Assembly (NCBI GenBank): GCA_046261875.1
Contig: JBHENW010000105.1
Coordinates: forward strand, 1 to 15,187
Source: JBHENW01 sp046261875
GTDB taxonomy: Bacteria; Acidobacteriota; Thermoanaerobaculia; UBA5066; Gp7-AA6
Reading direction: 5' to 3'
DNA: 15,187 nt
Shown: positions 7,205-14,930 of the stretch, piece after piece
Numbering within the stretch: position 1 is the stretch's first letter
Layout: every line of letters begins with the position of its first letter
Translations under genes and position numbers: made by a program
The notes under the pieces: model-generated
Told to the model about the DNA's origin: nothing
Seen by the model: the letters and a program-made list of their open reading frames with translations, nothing else
Database searches by the model: none

Positions 7205-8624
7205 TCACGGCTTGCCCGCGCCGCCAGAGGATCCGCGGCGCCCCGGCCTCCCTGAAGATCTCCTGCAGCTCGCGGGTGAAGTGGGGGAGATAACCGAGGA
7301 AGACGAGCCGGCACCCGCGCCGGCAAACGCGCGCGGCCTCGCGCGCCCGCCCGTCGTCTCGAAACGGGGCGCGCGGGGAGATCCACCCGGGGTGCTCGGC
7401 GAGCTCGGGAGGGAACGCGACGACGCGGGCACCTGCCTCTCCGCGGTCCGCCGCCAGGCGCGCCGGAAGGTAAAAGGGGCCCGCCGCGAGGACGAGATCG
7501 CCCCGGCCGGAGACGCGCGCGAGCGCCGCCGTGGCCGGTTCCCATGGCGGCATGTTGGCCGCCTGAGCGCGGAGCACGAGCGCGCCGGCGATCAGCGAAA
7601 CGAGCGCGACGGCGCCCGCGGCGGCACGGCAGGCTCGGTCCGAAGCGGCGCCCCGCGCCGCCGCCCAGAACCACACCGGTAGAACCGCCATCTCGCTGCG
7701 TCCCGGGAACGCCGCCGGACGCCAGAAGGAAACGGCGAGCAGGGCGCCGAAAGTCAGCCCGACGAAGGCGAGCGCGGTCCGGAGCGCGGGGTCCCGCCGC
7801 GAGGCTCTCAGAAGGGCTCCGGTGAGAAGCAGCGAGGCCGCCGCACCGGCCAGGATCAGCGCGCGCGGGAGCGGCCCGCCGAGCGCCGGCGCGAGGCGGG
7901 GGGCCCCGCCGAGCCCGCCGAGCAGGCCTGCCGCGGTCTCCAGCGGCGCGTCGCGAATCCACTGCGTCGCCTCCGGCGGCTGTTCGCGGAGGATCCGGGT
8001 CCAGGGGAGGAAGAGCAGGACGCCTCCCCCGAGTCCGGCGGCCGAGAGAAAGCGCCGCTGGATGAGGGTCAGCCCCAGAAGCGCGGCGACGACGAAGAGG
8101 CCGAGGTAGTGCGTGTAGAGCGCCGCCGCGGCGAGTAGCGCGAGGGCCACCGCGGCGGGCGCGGACTCCCGGGACCGGCTCGCGAGGAGGAAGACGCCCA
8201 GGGAGAGGAGCGCAAAGAGCGCATAAGCGCGCGCTTCGCCCGCATGGAGGAGCAGGAGGGGGGAGATCGCGGCGAGGGAGAGGAACCACCGCCGGGACGA
8301 CCCCTCCGGCAAGGCGCGCGCGCCGGCGAAGATCGCGGCCGCCGCGAGGAACGGAATCGCCCGGGACCACCGGTCGTCCAGCGCGAACGCTTCGATCGAG
8401 CGCACAATCGGCCGCTCCATCAGGTAGAAGAGCGGAGGTCCCGAATCCTGCCGGAGGAGCTCGAGCAGCCGTGCGAAGTCGGCGCGCGCGGCGAACAGCG
8501 TGAAGAGCTCGTCGAACCACAGAGGCTTGGTGGCCAGCGACCAGGCGCGCGCCGCCAGGGCGACGAGGATCAGGAGCAGAGCAACCGCATCGCGGCGGGC
8601 GACGCTTTGTGATTCCTGCGGGAT
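7158..8624 (-). CDS. PMT-like GT-C membrane glycosyltransferase without a standard start codon
   Basis: The open frame runs from a TAA (8630-8628) down to TGA at 7158. The only ATG, GTG or TTG near the front is an ATG at 8420, but the 68 codons before it are plainly coding. They give a membrane helix (AVALLLILVALAARAW), then the loop KPLWFDELFTLFA with the D-E pair and DSGPPLFYL, the usual N-terminus of PMT_2-type transferases. The front is therefore placed at ATC 8624, 6 bases behind an AGGA, giving 488 residues. ATC is rarely used, so a sequence error or a CTG start (8579 or 8573) is also possible. Later features are AGEARAYALFALLSLGVFLLA, THYLGLFVV, several helices and a soluble tail after about residue 365. 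It probably transfers a lipid-linked sugar at the outer face of the membrane. It stands alone on the minus strand between two rightward runs. Confidence 0.8.
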   Translation of the reverse strand: MPQESQSVARRDAVALLLILVALAARAWSLATKPLWFDELFTLFAARADFARLLELLRQDSGPPLFYLMERPIVRSIEAFALDDRWSRAIPFLAAAAIFAGARALPEGSSRRWFLSLAAISPLLLLHAGEARAYALFALLSLGVFLLASRSRESAPAAVALALLAAAALYTHYLGLFVVAALLGLTLIQRRFLSAAGLGGGVLLFLPWTRILREQPPEATQWIRDAPLETAAGLLGGLGGAPRLAPALGGPLPRALILAGAAASLLLTGALLRASRRDPALRTALAFVGLTFGALLAVSFWRPAAFPGRSEMAVLPVWFWAAARGAASDRACRAAAGAVALVSLIAGALVLRAQAANMPPWEPATAALARVSGRGDLVLAAGPFYLPARLAADRGEAGARVVAFPPELAEHPGWISPRAPFRDDGRAREAARVCRRGCRLVFLGYLPHFTRELQEIFREAGAPRILWRRGQAVIIRSEPPPPPTSPTS

Positions 8625-8724
8625 GCTTTATCCTAAACCTTGCGACTTCCTCCCGACGATCCTCGAGTTCCGCCAGCGCGCGAAGTCGCCGTCGTTGCGG
8701 CCCTCCGCTTTCCGTGACGGCTCG
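8625..8724. promoter_or_regulatory. Divergent region with a near-palindrome TTTATCCTAAA
   Basis: This stretch separates the leftward PMT-like gene from the preferred start of the rightward YfhO-like gene. TTTATCCTAAA (8627-8637) is nearly palindromic and much richer in A and T than its surroundings. TATCCT on the plus strand and TAGGAT on the minus strand each match four of six -10 bases, so it could be a bidirectional promoter. On the minus strand the same bases also give the AGGA ribosome site. No clear -35 boxes are visible. The frame of the YfhO-like gene is open through this stretch from an ATG at 8623, so it could instead be coding. Confidence 0.3.
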
Positions 8725-11016
8725 TTGAAGTCGGATCGACCCCGTCTCTTCCCCCGTCTCGCGGGCGTGGCCGCGCCGGCGGCGCTCTTCGCTCTCCTCG
8801 TCGTCGCCGTTTACGCGGACCCTCTGTTCACGGATCGCCAGTTCGGCGGTCGCGACCTGACCGCCTACAACCTGCCCGTCGAAAAGGCCATCCACGACGC
8901 CTACGCGCGGCTGCGCCTTCCCGTCTGGATGGACGGGGTCTCGGGGGGCAGGCCGCTCCTGCCGAACCCGAACATCGGCGCGCTCTACCCGGTGCGTCCG
9001 CTCCTCGCGCTTCTTCCGTTCGAAATGGCGGCGAAGCTCTTCCCGGTTCTGCACTGGGCGCTGGCGGGGATCGGCACGATCCTGTTCCTGCGCCGCATCG
9101 GTCTGTCCGCCGCTGCGGGGTGGATGGGCGCGGTGACCTACGTTTTCTCGGGCGCGTCCGTATCGGAAGTCTTCTTTCCGCACCTCCCCGGCCTCGCCCT
9201 GCTTCCCTGGATCCTCTGGGCGCTTTCGCGTCTGGGCAGCCGGCCGGGAGGCTTGCTCGCGCTCTCGCTCCTGCTCGCACTCGACCTGCTCGCGGGCGAC
9301 GTCTTCACGGTCGGCCTCGCGTTGCTCGCCGGCACCCTCTGGATCCTTCTCGAGACGCCTCGCGCGGAGCGGCCGGCCCGGCTCGGCCTCTTCGCAGGAG
9401 CGCTCCTCCTCGCGGTTTTCGCGGCGGCGCCGCAGATCGTCGCGACCGCTCTCTGGATCCCGGAGACGAACCGCTCGATCCTCGGATTGCGGCTCGTGGA
9501 AGTCTTCTACTTCTCGATTCGCCCGGAGCGCCTGCTGGAGCTCGTCGTCCCGTTCCCGTTCGGCGAGACGTGGGCGATCGATCCCTCCCGCGTCTGGTCG
9601 CCCTCGGCTTTCGGCGGAAAGGCGCTCGGGATGTTTGCTACCTTGTACGCCGGTGCCCTGGCAGCGATCGCGGTCGTCGAAACCTGGAAGCGGCGCGCCG
9701 CGGGGCTGCGTTTCGCGCGCGCGCTCGGCCTCGTCTGCCTTCTCCTCGCGGTCCTGCCGAGCCTGATGCCGCCCGCCTGGAGCCGGCTCCAGTCGCCGCT
9801 CGCCCTCCGGAACCCCGAAAAGCTCGCGATCGGGCTCTCGCTCGCGCTCGCCGTCCTCGCGGCGCATGCCATCGACGCGTTCCGCGCGGACGGGAAGCGC
9901 CGGCGGTGGCTCCTCGGCGCGGGCGCCGCGCTGGCCCTCGCCGCCGGCGCTTTCGCCTGGTCCGGCCGCGCGGATGTTTCCGCGCGCGGAAAGGGTACCG
10001 CGCACGCTCTCGCGGATGCCGGTCTCCTCTGGATGGCCACCGTGCTCGCGGCCGCGGGGCTGCGCTCCTCCCGGAGGGCGTCGGCCCTCTCGCTGATCGC
10101 CCTGACCGCCGTCCCGATCGCCGCGAACCGGAGGATCGCCGCCACCTTCAGGGCCGACGAGATCTTCGCGCCGACGCCTTTTGCCCGAAGACTCGACCGG
10201 GCGGACCCGGGCCGGCAATACCGGGTCCTGGGGACGAGTCAGTACCTCGGACCCTCGGAGCTCCAGGCGTCGCGTCAGGGAGCCGACCCGGGCTATCTGG
10301 ACTTCTCGCGCCGCAGCTGGGACCAGTACGTCCACCTCTTCTGGCGGCGAGGCACGGTGCTCAATTACGACTTCGACGCGGGAGACCTCTCCCGCGTCGA
10401 GAGCCTGCGCCGCGTCGCCCGGACCGCGGTCCGCTTCGAGGACGCGGCGCCCTTCTTCGGCGCTCTCGCCTTGCGCTTCGCCGTGCGCTTCCGGGATCAG
10501 CCGCCGCTCCCCGGGTATCAGCGCATGGGCGGCGATGCGCTGCAGGACTGGGACGAGCATTCCGGCGCCTTCCCCGACCTGCGGCTGCTGACGGGCTGGC
10601 TCGAAGCGCCGAACGCCCTCGCCGCCGTCAACGCCCTGCCCAGGCTCGCGGCGGGAGAGGTCGTGCTCGAGACGGGAAGGGTCGGGCGCGCCGGCGCGCC
10701 GCCCGGGCGGTGGCGCGCGTTGGAAGAGAGCCCGGAGCGGCTCGTCGTCCGGACGGAGTCCCCGGCCGCCTCCTGGCTCTTCGCGCTGCGGGGCCACTGG
10801 AGGCATCGGACCGTCCGCGTCGATGGAGAGCTCGTGGACGCGGTGCCGGCTCAGGTGGGTTTCACGGCAGTTCCCGTTCCGGCGGGCGCCCACACCGTCG
10901 AGTGGCGCGAGGAGGCGCCCGGCTGGCGCGCCTCGCGATGGGGTCCGGTTCTCTACCTGCTCGGCATCGCGTGGGTCGCGCAGAGAAAGCGCTCCGCGCG
11001 TCCCCGGACGGCTTGA
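8725..11016 (+). CDS. YfhO-like GT-C membrane protein, first of a tandem pair
   Basis: This 763-residue polytopic protein starts at TTG 8725. The choice rests on its tandem paralog: from here the conserved YADPLF lies at residue 30, against 29 in the paralog. ATG 8623 or TTG 8695 would add 34 or 10 residues. After one helix comes GGRDLTAYNLPVEKAIHDAY with the likely key D44, then RLPVWMDGVSGGRPLLPNPNI and YPVRP, the outer-loop pattern of YfhO and related GT-C proteins. About a dozen helices follow. A soluble region holds AGDLSRVESLRRVA and GGDALQDWDEH. A C-terminal beta-type segment (WRHRTVRVDGELVDAVPAQ, then VPAGAHTVEW) matches YfhO endings. YfhO of Bacillus is linked to glycosylation of lipoteichoic acid; the acceptor here is unknown. 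The next gene begins in the TTGA of its stop. Confidence 0.8.
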   Translation: MKSDRPRLFPRLAGVAAPAALFALLVVAVYADPLFTDRQFGGRDLTAYNLPVEKAIHDAYARLRLPVWMDGVSGGRPLLPNPNIGALYPVRPLLALLPFEMAAKLFPVLHWALAGIGTILFLRRIGLSAAAGWMGAVTYVFSGASVSEVFFPHLPGLALLPWILWALSRLGSRPGGLLALSLLLALDLLAGDVFTVGLALLAGTLWILLETPRAERPARLGLFAGALLLAVFAAAPQIVATALWIPETNRSILGLRLVEVFYFSIRPERLLELVVPFPFGETWAIDPSRVWSPSAFGGKALGMFATLYAGALAAIAVVETWKRRAAGLRFARALGLVCLLLAVLPSLMPPAWSRLQSPLALRNPEKLAIGLSLALAVLAAHAIDAFRADGKRRRWLLGAGAALALAAGAFAWSGRADVSARGKGTAHALADAGLLWMATVLAAAGLRSSRRASALSLIALTAVPIAANRRIAATFRADEIFAPTPFARRLDRADPGRQYRVLGTSQYLGPSELQASRQGADPGYLDFSRRSWDQYVHLFWRRGTVLNYDFDAGDLSRVESLRRVARTAVRFEDAAPFFGALALRFAVRFRDQPPLPGYQRMGGDALQDWDEHSGAFPDLRLLTGWLEAPNALAAVNALPRLAAGEVVLETGRVGRAGAPPGRWRALEESPERLVVRTESPAASWLFALRGHWRHRTVRVDGELVDAVPAQVGFTAVPVPAGAHTVEWREEAPGWRASRWGPVLYLLGIAWVAQRKRSARPRTA

Positions 11017-13343
11017 GCTCAAGGGTCCCCGCGGCTCCGCCGCAAACGCGCACGCTCCGCCTGGCGGTCATCTTCGGCCTGCTCGTGATCGTGTCCTACG
11101 CGGACCCGCTTTTCTTTCGAAGGATCTACGCCGGCAGAGACCCGGTCGGTTATCACTACCCCGTGGAGCACGCCGTGCACGATGCCTACGCGCGCGGCCG
11201 GCTGCCGGTCTGGATGCCGGAGATCTCCGGCGGGAGGCCGCTTCTGGCGAACCCGAACGTAGGGACGCGCTACCCCGCGCGTCCGGTCTTGAGTCTCCTC
11301 CCGTTTCCCACGAGCATGCGCGTCTTTCCGGTGCTCCACTGGATCGGCTCGGGAGTCGGCATGCTGATTCTCCTCCGCGCTCTCCGGGTCTCGCCGCTGG
11401 CGGCCTGGCTCGGAGCGATGACCTACACGTTCTCCGCGGTTTCCGTTTCGGAGGTCTTCTACCCGAACTGTCATCCCGGGTTCGCGCTGCTGCCGTGGCT
11501 GCTGTGGACCCTCGCCCGCGGCGGCGCCGGTCCGGCCGCGCGCGCGATTCCCGCAGGGCTCGTTCTCGGTCTCGTCCTCCTTTCCGGAGATGCCTTCGGC
11601 GTCGCGCTCGCGCTGCTGGCGATGATCGCGTGGCTGGCGCTCGAGTCGCCGCGCGAGGACCGCCCGCGCGCCGCGGCCACCGCGGCGGGCGCTTTCGCGA
11701 TCGCCGGCCTGATCGCCGCCCCGCAGATCCTGGCGGCGCTCCTCTGGGTGGGAGAGACGAACCGGGGCGTGCTGGGCTTGAAGCTCGGCGAGGTCCTGCT
11801 CTTTTCCCTTTCGCCGTGGCGGCTGCTCGAGCTCGCGGTTCCATATCCTTTCGGTTCGACCTGGGAGGTCGATCACACGCGAATCTGGGGCTGGCCGGTC
11901 TTCCGACACAAGGCGGCGGGGTTCTACTCGGGCCTCTACTGCGGCGCGCTGGCCCTGATCGCGCTGCCCCCGGGATGGAAGAGCCCGGGCCCCGGGGTCC
12001 GGTTCGCCCGGATCTTCCTGCTCGTTTCGCTCGGCCTCGCCGTGCTGCCCGGCCTGACCCCTGCCGCGTGGCGGGGAATGAATTCTCCCGTCCCGCTGCG
12101 CTACCCCGAGAAGTTCGCGCCCGGCCTCGTTCTCGCGCTGGCGGTTCTGGCCGCGAAGGGCATCGATGACCTGCGGGGCCGCCGGCCGCCGCGGTGGGCG
12201 CTCGGCGTCGGAGCCGCGCTCGCGCTCGTCGCCGCCGCCGCGGCCTGGAAGCCCGCCGCGATGGGGAAGGCCGCCACCGCTCTCGTCGGCGCCGAGGAGC
12301 GCCACGCGGCCGTCGCCGGCGATCGCCTCCCGGGCGCCGTTGCCGAGGCCGGCCTCCTCTGGATGGCGACCCTCGCCGCGATCGCCCTCCTCTCCTCGCG
12401 CCGCCGGCTTGCGATCGCCTCGGCCGCCATCCTCCTGACCGCCGTTCCGATCATCCCGAACCGCCGCATCGCCCAGACCTCCCGCGAAGAAAACGTCCTG
12501 GGGCCGACGCCGTTCTCGCGATGGGTGCGCCGGCGGGATCACGCGGGGGATTACCGCGTCCTCGGCCAGTCCGGGTTCCGCGCGCCGTCGCAGCTCGAGG
12601 CGAGCCAGCTCTCGTCGGATCCCGGTCAGGGGGAGATCTCTCGGCGCAACTGGTATCACTACACCCAGGCGCTGTGGGGCCAGGCCACCATCTTCAACCA
12701 GGACTTCGACGCCGGCGACTTCTCGCGAATGGAGAGCCTCCGCCGGATCGCCGTCCGAGCCGCCGAGTTCCGCGACGCGCACCACTTCTTCGGCGGGCTC
12801 GGGCTACGCTGGGGAATCCGGCTCCGCGACCAGGAGCCTTACCCCGGTTTCCGTCGCGTGCGGGGGGATGCGCTCCAGGACTGGGACGAGCACGTCGCGC
12901 CATACCCCGACATCCGTATCCTGCCGGGATGGCGCGAAGAGAGCGGGGCGCTGGCCGCGCTGGAAGCCCTTCCGCGGCTCGCGCCGGGAGAGGTCGTCAT
13001 CGAGACGGGCGCGCCGGCCTCCGGCCGGTCGCCGCTGGGAGTCCTTCGCATGATCGAAAAGAGCCCGGAGCGGCTCCGATTCGAGAGCACGACCGCGGCG
13101 CCCGGCTGGATCTTCGTGCTCCGATCCTTTTGGAACCACCGGCGCATCCGAATGGATGGCCGGGAGGTGGACGATTTTCCCGCGCAGCTCGCGTTTTCCG
13201 CCGTCCGCGTGCCGGCGGGCCGGCACCTCTTCGAATGGGAAGAAGGCGCTCCCGGATGGAAGGCGGCGCGCTTCGGGCCCCTCGCGGCGCTGGTCGTATC
13301 CGGCCTCGCCCTGGCGCGCGCCCGGCGCCGGAGGGCGGCGTGA
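11013..13343 (+). CDS. YfhO-like GT-C membrane protein, second of a tandem pair
   Basis: This 776-residue protein starts with TTG in a TTGA overlap. It is collinear with the product of 8725-11016 along its whole length. Shared blocks are YADPLF (29-34), GRD (41-43), HDAYARGRLPVWM, SGGRPLLANPN, YTFSAVSVSEVFYP, GETNRGVLGLKLGEV, PYPFGSTWEVD, LRYPEKFAPGLVLALAVLAA, AGDFSRMESLRRIA, RGDALQDWDEH and the closing GREVDDFPAQ plus VPAGRHLFEWEEGAPGW. It has about a dozen membrane helices between the first loop and about residue 480, followed by a soluble C-terminal third. No ribosome site precedes the start, so translation probably depends on coupling. The pair looks like an old gene duplication. Different substrates or a heterodimer are both possible, and the sequence does not decide. 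Confidence 0.85.
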   Translation: MSSRVPAAPPQTRTLRLAVIFGLLVIVSYADPLFFRRIYAGRDPVGYHYPVEHAVHDAYARGRLPVWMPEISGGRPLLANPNVGTRYPARPVLSLLPFPTSMRVFPVLHWIGSGVGMLILLRALRVSPLAAWLGAMTYTFSAVSVSEVFYPNCHPGFALLPWLLWTLARGGAGPAARAIPAGLVLGLVLLSGDAFGVALALLAMIAWLALESPREDRPRAAATAAGAFAIAGLIAAPQILAALLWVGETNRGVLGLKLGEVLLFSLSPWRLLELAVPYPFGSTWEVDHTRIWGWPVFRHKAAGFYSGLYCGALALIALPPGWKSPGPGVRFARIFLLVSLGLAVLPGLTPAAWRGMNSPVPLRYPEKFAPGLVLALAVLAAKGIDDLRGRRPPRWALGVGAALALVAAAAAWKPAAMGKAATALVGAEERHAAVAGDRLPGAVAEAGLLWMATLAAIALLSSRRRLAIASAAILLTAVPIIPNRRIAQTSREENVLGPTPFSRWVRRRDHAGDYRVLGQSGFRAPSQLEASQLSSDPGQGEISRRNWYHYTQALWGQATIFNQDFDAGDFSRMESLRRIAVRAAEFRDAHHFFGGLGLRWGIRLRDQEPYPGFRRVRGDALQDWDEHVAPYPDIRILPGWREESGALAALEALPRLAPGEVVIETGAPASGRSPLGVLRMIEKSPERLRFESTTAAPGWIFVLRSFWNHRRIRMDGREVDDFPAQLAFSAVRVPAGRHLFEWEEGAPGWKAARFGPLAALVVSGLALARARRRRAA

Positions 13344-14875
13344 GGCGCGCCGCCGGCGCGATCCTGCTTCTGGCGATCCTCGCCCTCTCCGGCGGCTGCG
13401 CCAGGAAAGCGCGTGACCCGAACCCCGAGCGGGCCGACCTGCTCCGATCGCCCGAAGAGTGGCTGAAGCAGGAGCCCATCCGGCTCCTGCGCGACTACGT
13501 GCGCATCGACACGACGGAGGCGAAGGGCGAGGAGAACGGGGCCCTCTTCCTGCGCGAGATCCTCGCGTGCGACGGGATCGAGACGGAGATCGTCTGCCCG
13601 GCGCCGAAGCGGTGCAATCTGCTCGCGCGCCTTCCCGGCCGGAGCCGCGACGGAGCCCTGCTGCTGTTGAGCCACATCGACGTCGCCGGCGCGCGTCCCG
13701 AGCGTTGGACCGAGGGCCCCCCGTTCGAAGGCGTCATCAAGCAGGGCTTCCTCTACGGCCGGGGAACCTACGACATGAAATCCGTCGCCATCGCCCAGGC
13801 CCTCGCGATGCGCGCCTTGAAACGCAACGGAATCGTTCCGCAGTCCGACGTGCTCCTCCTCGCCGAAGCCGACGAGGAAGTCGGGCAGCGGTGGGGGGCC
13901 CGCTGGCTTCTCGATCATCGCCCGGAGTGGTTCCGCGGCGTGGGGTACGTCCTCAACGAGGGCGGCATTAACGAGATGATCCTCCGGGAGGTGCGCTTCT
14001 GGGCGCTCGAGACGCTTCAGGCCGGATACGGAACCCTGGAGCTGGAGGCCGAGGGGGCCGCGCCGCTGGAAACGCTGGCCAACCGGTGGAAGTCGCTTCC
14101 GGGCCGCGTGACGCGGGTGCACCGGCACGTTGCGCTCGGGTTCGAGCTGCTCGCCAATCACCTGTCCTCTCCTCTGACCGACCCCCTGCGCCATCTCGAC
14201 CGGGTGCTGCAGTCGCCCGAAGAACTCCGGATCCTGCCGGACCGGTACGGCAGCTTCCTCGAGCCGAGGATCTTCTGGTCGCCGCCTTACGGCGATCCCG
14301 AGGGGCCCGCCGGACGCATCCGCCGGTACGTGATCGTCTCCACGCCTCCGGGCACCTCGCCCGTCCCGCATCTGGCGGCCATCCGGAAAGACGCTCAAGC
14401 CCTCGGTATCGACATGCGACACGCCTTCGGGAGCGAGCCGGCGGACGCGAGCCCGTGGGAAACGGCGCCGGGACGCCTGACCCCGTTCGTGGACATGCTC
14501 AAGCGCGTGACCGAGGCGCACTACCCGGGCGTCGCGTTCGGGCCGGTCCCGACCTCCGGGGGCTACACGACGTCGAACCTCTTCCGCAGCCGGGGGATCC
14601 CGTCCTACGGCTACACGCCCGTGCCGATGAACATCTTCGACGCTTCCCGCCGGCACGACGTCAATGAGCGGGTCTATCTCCGGGACTACTTGAACGGCGT
14701 GGCTCTGTACCAGGGGATCCTCGAGGAGTTCGCTCTCGTGCCGTTGAAACCCAGTGTCAGCCGGGCGCCTGAAAGAGTGACAAATATCGACACCCTCCAG
14801 GCGGCGTCTGCGAGTCAAACATCTGCAATGAAAGAACTTCGCAAGGATGGCCTTCTGGCTTCCCCCTTGCGTTAG
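13340..14875 (+). CDS. M20-family zinc metallopeptidase, probable lipoprotein
   Basis: The protein is 511 residues from GTG 13340, which overlaps the previous stop as GTGA and follows GGAGGG by 4 bases. The N-terminus VRRAAGAILLLAILALSGGC is a lipoprotein-type signal with C20 as the likely lipidated residue, so the enzyme should be periplasmic and membrane-anchored. The M20 di-zinc site is complete by eye: H112 and D114 in SHIDV, bridging D145 in YGRGTYDMKS, the catalytic pair E179-E180 in EADEEVG, E207 in VLNEGG and H439 in SRRHDVNERV. The family removes amino acids or short peptides by hydrolysis; the substrate here is unknown. The last 45 or so residues, after YQGILEEFAL, are not family-like and are lower in GC. 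They lie over the control region of the downstream pilin gene. It probably shares a transcript with the YfhO-like pair. Confidence 0.88.
   Translation: MRRAAGAILLLAILALSGGCARKARDPNPERADLLRSPEEWLKQEPIRLLRDYVRIDTTEAKGEENGALFLREILACDGIETEIVCPAPKRCNLLARLPGRSRDGALLLLSHIDVAGARPERWTEGPPFEGVIKQGFLYGRGTYDMKSVAIAQALAMRALKRNGIVPQSDVLLLAEADEEVGQRWGARWLLDHRPEWFRGVGYVLNEGGINEMILREVRFWALETLQAGYGTLELEAEGAAPLETLANRWKSLPGRVTRVHRHVALGFELLANHLSSPLTDPLRHLDRVLQSPEELRILPDRYGSFLEPRIFWSPPYGDPEGPAGRIRRYVIVSTPPGTSPVPHLAAIRKDAQALGIDMRHAFGSEPADASPWETAPGRLTPFVDMLKRVTEAHYPGVAFGPVPTSGGYTTSNLFRSRGIPSYGYTPVPMNIFDASRRHDVNERVYLRDYLNGVALYQGILEEFALVPLKPSVSRAPERVTNIDTLQAASASQTSAMKELRKDGLLASPLR
14754..14793. promoter_or_regulatory. 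Possible PilR-type activator sites upstream of the prepilin promoter
   Basis: GTGTC (14754-14758), TGACA (14778-14782) and GACAC, the reverse of GTGTC (14789-14793), lie about 90-130 bases before the predicted start of transcription. That is where sigma-54 activators normally bind. They resemble the short (C/G)TGTC repeats reported for PilR at Pseudomonas pilA. Five-base matches are easy to find by chance, so this is a weak call. Confidence 0.25.
14856..14870 (+). promoter_or_regulatory. Sigma-54 (RpoN) -24/-12 promoter for the prepilin gene
   Basis: TGGC (14856-14859), seven bases, then TTGC (14867-14870) gives the invariant GG-N10-GC spacing of sigma-54 promoters. Transcription would start near 14882, leaving a leader of about 49 bases that carries a strong ribosome site. 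The box lies inside the last codons of the peptidase gene. Many pilA genes are controlled by RpoN with PilS/PilR, which supports the reading. Confidence 0.65.
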
Positions 14876-14919
14876 ACGTGTCGCAACGAGAAGCCTAGAA
14901 ACAGAAAGACCCGGGAACT

Positions 14920-14925
14920 AGGAGG
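14920..14925 (+). promoter_or_regulatory. Strong ribosome binding site AGGAGG
   Basis: AGGAGG ends five bases before the ATG at 14931 and fixes the prepilin start. It is one of the strongest ribosome sites in the window, which fits a highly made structural protein. Confidence 0.8.
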
Positions 14926-14930
14926 AATTG

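Noticed and set aside
7158..8420. The leftward PMT-like gene limited to the ATG at 8420
   Set aside because: This would discard the N-terminal helix and the LWFDE and SGPPLF motifs that are plainly encoded in the same frame upstream.
8623..8724. ATG at 8623 as the start of the first YfhO-like gene
   Set aside because: It has no ribosome site and adds 34 polar residues missing from the tandem paralog. It remains possible, but TTG 8725 fits better.
7057..11022. A 1321-codon minus-strand open frame
   Set aside because: It lies antisense to the YfhO-like gene and in a second phase of the PMT-like gene. The composition is charged and low in complexity and no domain is recognisable.
12839..14818. 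A 659-codon minus-strand open frame opposite the peptidase
   Set aside because: The sense strand encodes a complete M20 active site; the antisense translation has no recognisable motif.
14876..14930. A transcription terminator or small RNA between the peptidase and pilin genes
   Set aside because: No stable hairpin followed by a T run is visible in these 55 bases; they are explained by the pilin leader and its ribosome site.
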